From assembly GCF_905147045.1 (NCBI RefSeq), contig NC_065907.1, positions 2,108,001-2,172,000 of the forward strand: DNA of 64,000 nucleotides, given 5' to 3'. Made by a program: the position numbers and the translations under genes. Below the pieces are notes generated by a model, which did not search any database, was not told where the DNA came from, and saw nothing but the letters and a program-made list of their open reading frames with translations. This DNA is from Nymphalis io. Lineage: Eukaryota > Arthropoda > Insecta > Lepidoptera > Nymphalidae. Of the stretch, positions 38,633 through 50,588 are shown piece by piece. Positions within the stretch are counted from its first letter, which is position 1, and each line of letters opens with the position of its first letter.

Positions 38633-38779
38633 GACTGACGCAGTAGAGTCAGAATCGTTCTTATATACAACCACAAGATAAAATAAAGTGTAATCTAAGA
38701 CATTTCATAATTATTCATTCATTATCGGACACTCGATATACTGTGCTATAAAATAATTTTACTTAATTAAATTAATAGC

Positions 38780-38900
38780 AGGTCCGGGCTTAGAGATTCA
38801 AGGCCCCTAGGCACTTTGACGTTTGAGGCCCCCATTCTGAAGCAGTTAGAGTAAAATTGTATTATTTTACGCTGGGTCCCTAGGTTGGTCTGGGCAAAAA
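38780..38900. repeat. Possible hAT-type terminal fragment
   Basis: AGGTCCGGGCTTAGAGATTC, AAGGCCCCTAGGCACTTTGA resemble hAT ends rich in GGCCCC. No partner end or duplication found. Confidence 0.3.
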
Positions 38901-39469
38901 TCAGGGGCTGATTAAAAAACTATGTGACTTGTTATTTGGTTACCCACATATAGATCTAAAGTTACCCAAAAAAAGTAAATTATACTTTGGTAATAAACCA
39001 CAAATTCGGGTTTATAGAAACAAAAGGGAAGAAATAATACTGTTTTACTGCCTATATTTAAAATACTGCATAGCTTGACATGAAAACAAAATACGTTTGT
39101 TCCACATATAAATAAACAATAAATATGTCTAATAGCAATAATTTAAATAAGTTTCGGGTGGTATGCAATTTTATTTTTTAATTAAATCACTGTATTGGTT
39201 GCTCAGTACCACGCGCTTTGTAAAATATCTCTTTTTTTTAAATCATAAATGTTTTTGATGATTATAACAAGTTTTGTTATGATTTAAAATTGAGATCGTT
39301 ATAGCGATAAGACTGTCTTCGCACTTTCTTTGCACGCCATTTGTTGTTTGCTTAATTATTTTCTCTTACTCATATGTAATCTGTTATTTATATGTTATGC
39401 AATAAGATATCAATACATTTGTAGAATATTTTTCTTATTTATCACTAACAAGAATACTAGAACCAACCA

Positions 39470-39812
39470 GGCTTTCGTTGGTTCTAGTGGCTAGATAAGG
39501 CCACAAATTTCGAAGTCTTGTGTTTAAGCCCCAGTCCGGGCCGATAAAAAGTTATTGAAATTTTCTGTCCAATATTCTCAGTCTAGAGTCTGGAAGTTGG
39601 AAGTGTGTCCACTTCCGTGCCTCGCAAAACAAATAAATCCATTGATCCCGCACCTAACCTCTTCTAAGGACTCTGGTCATGTCCGATTGCCGTCCTATCG
39701 GATTATGAGAGCGAGTAGATAGTGCACCCGTAATTGCACACATACTTATGCACTTTAATATGCAAGGTTGGCTAAGTTTTGCTTGGCCACCGTGGTCGAA
39801 ATAGTTCAAGAC
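39470..39812 (+). repeat. SINE-B, near full length
   Basis: Head TTCGTTGGTTCTAGTGGCTA, body AGTCTGGAAGTTGGAAGTGT, 3' end GGCCACCGTGGTCGAAATAG. It gives the clearest full order of the family in this window. Confidence 0.85.
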
Positions 39813-40399
39813 ATCATAATTAGCAATGTTCGAGTATGTATTATTATTCAAATAAATAATAAAACCCAGTTAATTATCAACGTAAATAACAAACCTTATA
39901 TCAGCTAATTAGGTCAACGGCCTTAAGTTTCATATACTTCGCTGTCTGTTGATTAGCTCCTCTCCAACCCTCGCGAGGGTAATTTAATTTAGACAACGTA
40001 GAACTAAAACAGCCACAATATAAAAATGACGTAACCATTATAAAAATTAAACATTATTTTCTTTCGCTAGAAATAATACTGAAACTAAAACTTTACTTTT
40101 TAGATGTAGTATCTTGAATGTTATAAGTTGTATATAATTTTGTTGTTAGAATACTCGAAAAATAACAAAGGAAACAGAAAACATTATAACAGAAAATTAT
40201 ATACAGCTAAAATGATAAGTTATTATTTGATGAAATGTGTACGAACTGTCATAATACATTTAAAATCAGAGGTATTAAATAATCAAATATAAAATATTTA
40301 TGTACGACTTAAGCACAATGAAATAAAACTATCCGTATAATAAAATGACTAAAATATTTGCAATATGCAAATCTCGCTAGTTACGCCTCAACTTTGTGT

Positions 40400-40525
40400 A
40401 CTAATATATTACGTCCCTTGTACCTGTAGTTACAGTGACTCACTCACTCTAAAAACCGAAACACAAAAATGCTAGGTATTGTTTTTTAGTACAATATCTG
40501 GTGACTGGGTGGTACCTACACAGAC
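40400..40525 (-). repeat. Repeat D 5' half, old
   Basis: ACGTCCCTTGTACCTGTAGT and ACTGGGTGGTACCTACACAG. Confidence 0.75.
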
Positions 40526-40539
40526 ATACACATACAGTG

Positions 40540-40770
40540 CATAAATATGTACACTAACACAGGTGCATTTTCTATTCCCTCTCACTCTTAATCCGATGGA
40601 ACAGCAATCCGTCACGACTGGAGAGAGTCAGCAATACCCATGACTTTACATTGTTATTGAGTCATGTAAACGGTTTTTTTATTTTTTTATTCGCATGACT
40701 CGAATTTTGAACCCAGTATCTCAAAACCTACAGCCTTATAACGTAACCATCAAACAACGACGCCGTCAAA
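40540..40770 (-). repeat. SINE-B, old copy
   Basis: Plus-strand CACTAACACAGGTGCATTTT and GATGGAACAGCAATCCGTCA, then a degraded tRNA head near 40700-40770 (ATTTTGAACCCAGTATCTC). Confidence 0.7.
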
Positions 40771-41432
40771 ATAGGATATGACAATTAAACATGTCGCTTG
40801 CTCTGTGCAAACATGATGAGCAAATAAGTCGTTTTGCTCTGGCGTTTGAAATATAATGCACTATTATATTATGTAAATTATTCTATTTCCATAATAACGT
40901 CCCGCAAATATTTTAGTTTTAGGAATAAATTATTTTAAAACCCAATAATTCAGAATTGCTATGTAATAATTTCATAGTACTTTCTTCAAAAATGAAGGAT
41001 TTGAAGATTTTATTTAGGGGTGGAAGTTTCAAAAATTAATCCTTATTGCTAACTAACTGTGGAATCTGTATATAATTTTTCATATACTAGCCCTAGAAGT
41101 TTGTCTGTGATTATTATGTTAGTTAATCCGTCAGTTATTCTTTTATATATAGAATAGACGATGATAAAAAGCGTGTTGTAATCGTTGATTACAGAACACA
41201 TATTTTAAGTGTATTTATGAATTATCTTATAAAATAAAATGAATACCTCAAACATGTTTGTAAGATCCTACTTGAATAATACATGTGTCACGTCACCCTC
41301 AAATTGTACTTAATTACATATATTAAAATGTATGTACATTTATTTATTATTTCGTATGTAGTATTTGTTTATATAGTAATATTACTTGGTAAGTCTTTAT
41401 AGATTTATTACACAAGCCTATTGACTGTCTCG

Positions 41433-41573
41433 TTGGTCTACTGGCTGGATGTAAAGCCGCAGACCAGGTGGACCTGGTTTCAAATCCCAGGTCGGGCGAA
41501 TAAAAAGCTATTGGTCAAAAATTCTCAGTAGCAGCCCGGAGTCTGGAAGTTGGAAGTGTGTACACTCAGTAAA
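41433..41573 (+). repeat. SINE-B 5' part with tRNA head
   Basis: CTCGTTGGTCTACTGGCTGG, B box GGTTTCAAATCCC, then AGTCTGGAAGTTGGAAGTGT; it stops before the 3' half. Confidence 0.85.
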
Positions 41574-42365
41574 GAATAAAAAAAATGTCTGTCGGGGCAG
41601 ACGAGCGAACGGGCCGCATGATTATAAGTGGTCACCGTCGTCCATGAGCGTCAGCAGTTCTTGGGGCACAGCCATGCCACTACGTTTCGGAAAAGAATTT
41701 TCGTAAGCCTAGTTTAAAAAAAAACACATTGTAGCGTTGAGGGAACACCGAGGAGGGGAGATCATGCCATGATTAACAGTACGAGGAATCAACCCCTAGA
41801 AACATATGCTGCTGGATGGAATAGGTTCCAGGTTATACGGATGAAGTTTTCTTTGGGGTATTGCGAAAGAAAAAAGAAATTGTAAGGTTAGTTACTAATA
41901 AATATATTGACATCGTTATTGAAACAGCCGAAATAATGTGAACGGAGCATTCAATTTACAAGAAAATGCATAGTTTATTATCTTTTAGGTTATGGTTAGT
42001 TAAATTATTCATGATTTAACACACATTGGTCCGATATACTTATTAAAATCAATCTGGCTAGAGTTACTATAAACTAACAGTCCTTTCATAATCCGTTGAC
42101 ATAATTATATTTTGATATTAATTTCATTCATTCAAATCAAAATAATCATATTTATTATAGCAATTTATATTCAAGATATTTAAATGTTTTGTGTAAATAG
42201 GTTAATTAAGATAATTACTTATGCACTTTAAATATGTATGATTATCGCAATGGTATGATGAAATTCGTGCATTTTATTTAGATAAAATGCAAGTAATGGA
42301 TCAAGAAATATCACACTAAATATACCTTGGAACAATTAGTACTCCTAATCAATATATTTACAATA

Positions 42366-42489
42366 AAAATAATAATAATAATAATAATATCCTGGGACAT
42401 TTTTCACACACGGCCATCTGATCCCAAATTAAGCTTGTACAAAGCTTGTGCTATGGAAACCAGACAACTGATATACTACATATACTACT
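42366..42489 (-). repeat. SINE-C 3' part
   Basis: The plus strand starts with (AAT)n, then ATCCTGGGACATTTTTCACA and ATGGAAACCAGACAACTGAT, the reverse of the SINE-C 3' end; the tRNA head is absent. Confidence 0.85.
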
Positions 42490-42591
42490 TTTCTTTTGTA
42501 AATACATACTTATATAGATAAATTAACTACTTGGAAATGTCTATCTCTTGGGCTAAGGTCTAACTTATCCACTATTGTAATGTTGGTACAG

Positions 42592-42897
42592 TAGTAAGTA
42601 CTATTAACAGCCTGTTAATGTCCCACTGCCGGGCTAAGGCCTCCTCTCCCTTTTTGAGGAGAAGGTTTAGAGCTTATTCCACCACGCTGCTCCAATGCGG
42701 GTTGGTAAAATACACATGTGGCAGAATTTCAATGAAATTAGACACATGCAGGTTTCCTCACGATGTTTTCCTTCACCGTCAAGCACGAGATGAATTATAA
42801 ATACAAATTAAGCACATGAAAATTCAGTGGTGCTTGCCCGGGTTTGAACCCACGATCATCGGTTAAGATTCACGCGTTCTAACCACTAGGCCATCTC
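42592..42897 (-). repeat. SINE-A, full length, with target-site duplication
   Basis: Minus-strand copy with head near 42897. It is flanked by the 12-bp direct repeat ATGTTGGTACAG at 42580-42591 and 42898-42909. Confidence 0.93.
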
Positions 42898-43051
42898 ATG
42901 TTGGTACAGATATGATAGAATTTCATCAGACACATGTTAGTTTATTAACATAAATTAAACACAGCAAGCCTCGGATTTGAACGCTTAGTTCGGCTTTCCA
43001 TTGGATAATCTTGTGTCAGATAGCCATAGTTACAGTGAAATAGCAAAATCT

Positions 43052-43190
43052 GTATTAATATTATAAATGCGAAAGCAACTCTATCTGTCACGCTTTCACG
43101 GGTAAACCACTGAACCGATTTTAATGAAATATGGTATGAAGCAAGCTTGATAAACAAGGAAAAGGATTTATACCTAACGCCTACCCCTTC
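43052..43190 (+). repeat. Dispersed TAAATGCGAAAG repeat
   Basis: AATATTATAAATGCGAAAGC, CACGCTTTCACGGGTAAACC, ACTGAACCGATTTTAATGAA. I know this start as a very common insect repeat, probably a non-autonomous DNA element; its end is unclear. Confidence 0.6.
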
Positions 43191-43220
43191 CTCCCTTTAA
43201 TCAAACAATTTATGATGAGC

Positions 43221-43429
43221 CGGTTGGCGTGGTTGGTAGATACTTGCCTTTTCACGCCGAAGGTTGTGGGTTCGATTCCCACCCAGGACAGACATTTGTG
43301 TGCATGAACATGTCTGTTTGTCCTGAGTCTGGGTGTAATTTTCTATATAAGTATGTATTTTCAAAAGAAAAGTAGTATGTGTAGTATATCAGTTGTCTGG
43401 TTTGGTTAATTTGGGATCGGGTGCCAGGA

Positions 43430-43460
<31 letters not shown>

Positions 43461-43461
43461 T
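43221..43461 (+). repeat. SINE-C (tRNA-derived, ATT-tailed), full length
   Basis: Head GGTTGGCGTGGTTGGTAGAT (A box) and GTGGGTTCGATTCCCACCCA (B box), a unique body ending GTATATCAGTTGTCTGGTT and GCCAGGATA, then an (ATT)n tail. This is the only copy here with both promoter boxes intact. Confidence 0.85.
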
Positions 43462-43604
43462 ATTGTTTAGCCTTTATAATATAATGTAACATACTTCTTA
43501 ATATATTTAACTTTTAAATATAAAATTAATATTTGCATTATCAATCAATCGTACTCACAATATTGGTTGTAAGTCTCTTATATTAGAATGAAATATAAAA
43601 AACT

Positions 43605-43860
43605 GTTGACGTTATTTCAATCACGGCAGTCAATCTAAGAGACAAGACATATGGAAGAGATATTTTACAGGCGCCTGCGCACGCAGAGCAAACGCATTTA
43701 TCTTTCTCAAAGTCGATGGGATAGCAATCTGACAGGAACAAAATGATTCAGACACAGCAACAGGCTTTCACACGCCTGATAACTTTTAGTAACTAACTAA
43801 CCCCAATTCGAATCTGGTATCTCTGGATTTTACTACAAGGAAGTTATTACATCATAGCAG
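43605..43860 (-). repeat. SINE-B, old copy
   Basis: CGATGGGATAGCAATCTGAC and AATTCGAATCTGGTATCTCT give the body and head order of a reversed SINE-B with many changes. Confidence 0.6.
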
Positions 43861-44460
43861 ATATATTTGAATTTAAGCGGGGAATTGTGTAAAACAATCA
43901 GAAAGACTAGGAAAGAAATGTGAAAATGTAAAGAGGTTGATATCATTTTTATATTTATAACATACAAAAAAAGATTAATTCGTATTTCAAAGAATCGAAG
44001 AAAAGTCGTTCGTCTTTAATGGTTCAGAAATTGACAGACTTTAGAAACTAATATATGAAATATTAGGTTTAATATTAGATAAATATTAGGCCAGCAATTT
44101 TTGCCATTATAACTATATATAAATAAAATTGTAGTGTCTATGATACAAAAATAACTGCCTCTTTTAAAAGTTAACATGGCTATTTGCGAGTTATCAAAAC
44201 AACTCTTTTTTTTAAACATATAATTCAAATAGCACAAAACATACTTTAAATTGGGAAATGTTAAAGGATTTTAGTCACAGCCTTTCTGACAGACATTCTT
44301 CGATGGCGAAGTCAGATGAAGTGTATAGAAATTATGTAAATCACGATTCGCTACTAGAACGTATCTAATAGGCGCTTGTATCTCAAAACGCTACAATTGT
44401 ATTATACAATATCTTTGATTGCACTAAAGGAACTAAACTACTACAAGTTATATTTAAAAC

Positions 44461-44590
44461 TCGTTTACCCCTGCGGCTTGGTGTGTAAGCGAGACGGGGA
44501 CAGATGATAGGTATCTCCATTTCTGTAACCCTGAAAACGTGTATGCAAAATTTCATGATAATCGATTGAGTAGTAAAGACAAATGAGACG
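44461..44590 (-). repeat. Dispersed TAAATGCGAAAG-type repeat, partial
   Basis: TCGTTTACCCCTGCGGCTTG, TATGCAAAATTTCATGATAA, TCGATTGAGTAGTAAAGACA: reverse orientation of the same type. Confidence 0.5.
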
Positions 44591-45027
44591 CAAAAATTTA
44601 TTAATATTATTTAGAATGACACATTTTATAACAAAAAGTACTAATGTTAATTTTCTCCTTATAATATTAATTTAATTATTAGTCACATTGATAACGTTTC
44701 CAAGCTAAATGTCTGTGTAAATTAACAAATATCTAATTGATGCAATAATTACAGTTTATCTAGTATTAAAACACTAAAATTATAAATGAATTTTAGTAAC
44801 ACAGTTAACGCAGAACAGGTCACAAGTGCGTTAAAATAACTCGAATAAAATTATTTTATAAATAACTAAATATTAACAAACGAATATAATACGACGTGAA
44901 TATAAAATTCTCTGACGGCTGAGAATGATATTTATAATGAGATAAAAAATATCTGTGCTTATAATAATAAATAAATGAAATAGTGTTTAATGTTAAATTG
45001 TTTTCATCTTTTGTGATATTATACGAA

Positions 45028-45061
45028 ATGGATGTAAAAACTGTTCAAGAACAGCCTAAAG
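45028..45061 (+). CDS. Transporter exon 1 (start codon, 11 residues)
   Basis: A 34-nt coding exon from the ATG to a phase-1 donor, GTGAGT at 45062. It encodes a polar cytoplasmic N-terminus. An upstream 5' UTR is likely but its start cannot be placed. The exon is assigned because it supplies the only nearby ATG in phase with exon 2. Confidence 0.8.
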
Positions 45062-48000
45062 GTGAGTTTTTTGTTATAGAATAGGAAGGCGGACGAACAT
45101 ATGGGCCTAATAGTAAGTGGTCACCAAACGCCTTTAGACATTGGCATTGTAAAAAATTTCAATCATCGCTTATATAGCCAATGCGCCACCAACCTTGGGA
45201 ACTAAGATTTTATGTTCCTTGTGCCTGTAATTAAACTTTAATTGTTAAAAATATATTGTAATATTTTAATTCATGGATATTTAATAAATAATTTACATAT
45301 AAAATAGTAAGTCATTGCTATTTTATCGGTAAGATAACAATAATTTATTTTTTTATAATTGGGTTATAACATATAAGGGGGTTATAACATTATTTTTTGC
45401 ATAAACGTAATAAAAATAATCATATGATATTACTTTTCCATAATTAATGAAGATAAGTTTCATTTTTATTATTTGTATAAAATAATTGGGTATTAAAATA
45501 AGTTACCCGTGGCGATGTTTTCATAAGCCATTGTACTAATGTGAAATTTGAACATACGACTATAAAAAACGGGCAGTGGCTATCTTGCAAATCTCAAGTC
45601 AATGAAACAAACTGAAATGATTAAAATAAAAATTATTTCGTTCATTTTGACTAATATTATAAATGCGAAAGTGAGTTTGTTTGTTACGCTTCAATGTCTT
45701 AACTATTAACTTGATTATCATGATTTTGCTAAACATTGTTAGGAGTACATAAAAGGACATATGATACCTAATTACTTCTCCGCTTCACCTCACACGAGCG
45801 AAACCGCGGGCGGAAATTGGCACAAATTAACTTAAAAGTTTTACAACGTGAGAGTTTCAAGATTAATTTATTGCATGAAAGACAATGAGTTGTTTTAATA
45901 GTTTTCGAATTATTGTATGTTTTGAGATATCAAAGTTGATTCTTGCTCTTTTCTTGTGAATAAATGTAATTAACGATAACTGTTTAATTATTGCAGATGA
46001 AATCGATACAAAAGATCAAATGCAAATTTTGGAGGAAGCTCTAACACTTTGTAAATTCGGAAAATTCCACTTACGACTGTTAGCTGCGACGCTATGCGCA
46101 GCTGTGGCTTTAATGACAGTTACGACAACAACTTCGTACATTCTACCAATCGCCGAATGCGATTTAAACATGAATATACTGCACAAAGGAATACTAAACG
46201 GGATGCCATTTTTTGGTAAATTATTTTTATATTTAATGTATAACCTATTCGTAATTTATTGAAGAAAAGTGTAAATCGCAGAATGTTTATACGTAATAAA
46301 AAAATTAAATAATAATTAATGCATTTTAAAGGTCGTAAATATGTGAATATCTTATTGAAAGATACCCATCGAAATATAATAACATGACGTCGCTCGCTTT
46401 TTAAAATGCATGTAAATGAAAGTATTAACATTCACTTTCCTAAGTTATAACGTACAACTTGTTTGTATTATATTCGAGAAATGCTTGAATGTCTTGATGA
46501 TTTTAACTCACTATAAAATGTATTATTGTTTAAAAAAATATAGGAATAAGATGGCATACGTACTTTTTTAATGCTGGAAAAACGCATTTCACGTTTCCCC
46601 CACGGGAACAGCGGGGGGTATGTGGGGCTCGCCTGTGTCCAAGGGGCCGAGTGCGCCCCGAACATCGGAATACCCACTAAAAAATCAGCGGTCTTAACAA
46701 GGAGCACAACGGGATCGCTTACGCATGCTACCGTGACGCAGATGGCATACGACTTCTGCTATCCTCCAAGCTTCACTATGTTTATGCATTTAATAAATAT
46801 ATATATACATACATAGATTAGTCGTCTACTTATTAGATGATACATATTGAATAAAGTTTGTAGATGATAATGCGAGACAAGAGTATGTCCTTATTTCAAT
46901 TTTTTCAGAACGCAATTTTTTTCGTCTTAATCTTCTTTTTATTTTTCATGTATTCCTCAAGGCCAAATAGGAGCAAGTCTTTTCGCAGGATTTTTAATAG
47001 ACTCATTTGGAAGAAAAATATTCCTAGTAGGCGGTAACGCCATTATATTTGTATGTACAATCATTGAAGGCTCAAGTCAAAACTACACAATGCTCTTAAT
47101 GACGAAACTTTTAGAAGGAATCGCGTAAGTATTTAAATCAAATTTGAATGGCTTTTAATCAATGGGCTGATATTGCCCAATGGCACTTGTGGGAACTTAG
47201 GATTTATTGTCAGTGAATTAACACCTTTAGTGTACAAATTATAAGCACATTTGAACTTTACCCATTGGACATTCACCCATGGGCTAAAATTATGACCAAT
47301 AGAATATTAAGAAAAATATATTTTTTTATTTTTTCTTTCTACTAAGAGATAATTCGTCGACTTTTTATCTCAAAAAAATGTCAACAAAGCTTAAGTACAA
47401 ATAAAACTGTTGGTTTATAACAATTTTTGTTTAATTTCAGATTAAGTTTGTGCTTCAGCGCCACATCCTCATATTTAACTGAATTATGTCATTTAAACGT
47501 GAGAGATAGATTGCTCATAATGTACTCTGGATTTATATCTGTTGCTCTGATAATTGCCGCTCTCTTAGCCTGGGCGATATTACCGTTAGAATTTAATTAT
47601 TCACTATTGGAAGGATATTTTCGTAAGTTTTTTTATTATTTATCTATTTATTTTAAATATTTTCTTAGCTCCCAATGTTGGTGGCGCATTGGCGATGTAA
47701 AGAAGGTCAATATTTCTAACAGCGCTAATATCTATAGGCGGTGGTGATCGCTTACATAGTCGGCATAGTTGCCAGTCATATATTAAAAAAACATAATAAT
47801 AACTAAAAATCTATTTAATCAGCGATCTGTTCCAAGCCAAGGAATGCACTCCAAGGAATGCACTCAATCATTTTTAATTTACGAGTAATTATTTGACTTA
47901 CTACATGTCTGTACACTATGTTATGAAAATCAATACATACACAATTCAAAATCGTACATATTCAATCGCTATGATGATAATAATAATTGGTCTATAAATA

Positions 48001-50542
48001 TTCACTTTTATCCAACGGATATGAATTTGCGGGGCTGGGTTTTAAACATTAGGTCCATGGTCGTCCGATGCGAAAAAAATTACAAAAGATCTTTCTAAAA
48101 AACTGGTCCACACTTCTGGTGACCCAAGAGCTGGCGCTTATTTAGTCCAAAGGCTGTCTAGCGTCTTGGGTACAATGCCACATTTGTAATGTGTATTTTG
48201 TTCTTTTTATTTTAATTTTATATATTATAAAAATTTCTTTACATAATTTCAACAAAAATAAAATAATTAGTTAATTGGTTTATATACTCAAGCAAGACAA
48301 AGTCTTCAGGGTTCTGCTAGAAACTGCATAATTTAATGTATACATACCTAATATATTACAACACTATTGTCCGTATATTTAATAAAATTCTAGATATATG
48401 TAGACTAAACATATAATGTTAATCGTTCACTATTGGTCATAAGCAAGGTATGAGATATACACCATCGATTTTACTTATAACCGACCCAGAGAACTAAAAT
48501 GCTATATCTTTTCCTGTAATTACAATTTCTCCTTCGAGTCGTTCGACATGAAGACGAGGTTTTTTTTTAAAAAATTTACGATTTAGGTTTTGTGAATAAA
48601 ATACTGTTTATAGTTAAAAAAATAGCATTTACAAGACGTCTATCAATTCCTAAGATTCAAAGACGTTCCCGTGTTCCTGTAATGGGACTGGCCAACTCCC
48701 CAAGTCTAGACACGTTTTGTAGCTAAATTAGTGATAAGTGGGAGGTATCTACCCAGATTGCTCAAAGCTCGAAGCAATATTAAATGTTCCGGCTTAACTT
48801 ACGCTATTTATCAAGAAATTCTCAACGTGTTTTGGATTTATCGTCGCATAGTGACCTAGCAACGGTCTTGTCTACGTGAATTCGATGTTTGAAACAAATA
48901 AAACCGGAAGTATTCAAAATAATAATTATGATATTTGTATTTTTTGTGATTAATATATTTTCTAAGCATTTGCTGCCACAGTGAATATTTTTTTGCTTAG
49001 TCATAGTTTGGCTGGTAGAGAATGGCGATGAAATTAATACAACTTTATGTATTTAAGTTAACTACTATTAAGCTAACTATTAATGTTTTGTACGGAGTTT
49101 GCGACATACTGTATATTTTGATAAATAGCTATATACTAAAAAGGGTTATAATTATTACTTGGAGTGCCAATAAATATGGAAATTGGACAAATATATTTTA
49201 TTGTTTCAAGTTTTCAATTCTATCGGCAGTACCTATGACTGACTTAATTAATACCTTTATTTGTTTACAGAATTACATTCGTGGAATTTGTTTTTGTATG
49301 TATGTTCCGTTTGGAGTTTGTTTGCTTTTATCTTATACTTGTCACTACCAGAAACTCCTAAATATCTCTTGTCACACGGCCGAGAAAAGGAAGCTTTGGA
49401 GGTTCTCAAAGGAATATACAGTGAGAATAGTGGAAACAACAAAGACACATATCCGGTAAATTTTCTTTACCTTTAATCTACCATATCATATCATATAATA
49501 ATATCAGCTTTCTAAGATTTTAGTCAGAGAAAGAGTAGAGATTTTATTTATTTTCTCTTAAGCGGAGCACCTGATAAAACATTTGATATTATTACGATCA
49601 GGGTCCTCCTGGATTTTAAATCATTCGCCAATTATTCGAATATCTAAATATTATATTGAGACCAATTTAGATTGTAAATCGATATTCTATAAGTTAAAAT
49701 ATGATTGCTGTTAAGTACCTTTACTGAAGAATTGCTAAATTTTGCCAATACATAATAACATTCAATGATTATTCTTAACAGAAAAAAAATTTTGAAATCA
49801 ATTCGACTATTATAGTCTATAATGTAATTTATGTTTATAGCTCTGAAAATGTATTTGTTTATAAAATATGTTTATCAAAGTAAAATATACCTTTATGATT
49901 GTAATTCACAATAACAGACTCTAATAAACACGTAAACCTGTTTCATTCTAACAAAATGTTGTCATTTCTAACAAAATATTATTTGACGAAATATTACAGG
50001 TGACGTCATTAAATATATCTGGAACAATAAAACCAACAAAAGATATCAGCCTCAAAAAACAAATAGTAACTAGCCTATTTGAAGTGAAGGAGCTGTTCCG
50101 GAAACCACTAGTCTTTAAGCTAATCCTTTTTTCTTTAGTTACGTTTGCATGTTTAATTGTGTAAGTGACGTTGACTAATTATTTGTTAAATTTTGACTGT
50201 CTTGGTGGTTTAGTGTCTAAATCTTGTGGTACCTAGAGTTAGACTAAAAGTATTGGGTTTTTCTGCTGTAAATAAATTCTCAGTAGCCTGGTGTCTGAAA
50301 TCTGGAGATATTTTCGTGTAAATTACCGCAAAAAGCACGTAAAGCATTGCAATGGTCCTGCGCCGGAACTTTTTATGGTCGTATTGGATTTGCCATCACA
50401 TAGAGGGTGATCTTGAGTTACCGCACATGCTATCTCCCACACATCACAATATGCGAGACTTTTTCGAGAATGACCACTAGCCATTTGCGATCAGGAGGAC
50501 ATTATGTTTTTTATATAGATTATTATTTAAGTCTTATAAGGG

Positions 50543-50588
<46 letters not shown>

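Noticed and set aside
43221..43295. tRNA-like gene with intact A and B boxes
   Set aside because: Continuous with the SINE-C body and (ATT)n tail, and other partial copies are present in the window.
49022..49459. 145-codon plus-strand frame
   Set aside because: It overlaps transporter exon 5 in the wrong frame; the spliced frame with PETPKY is clearly the real one.
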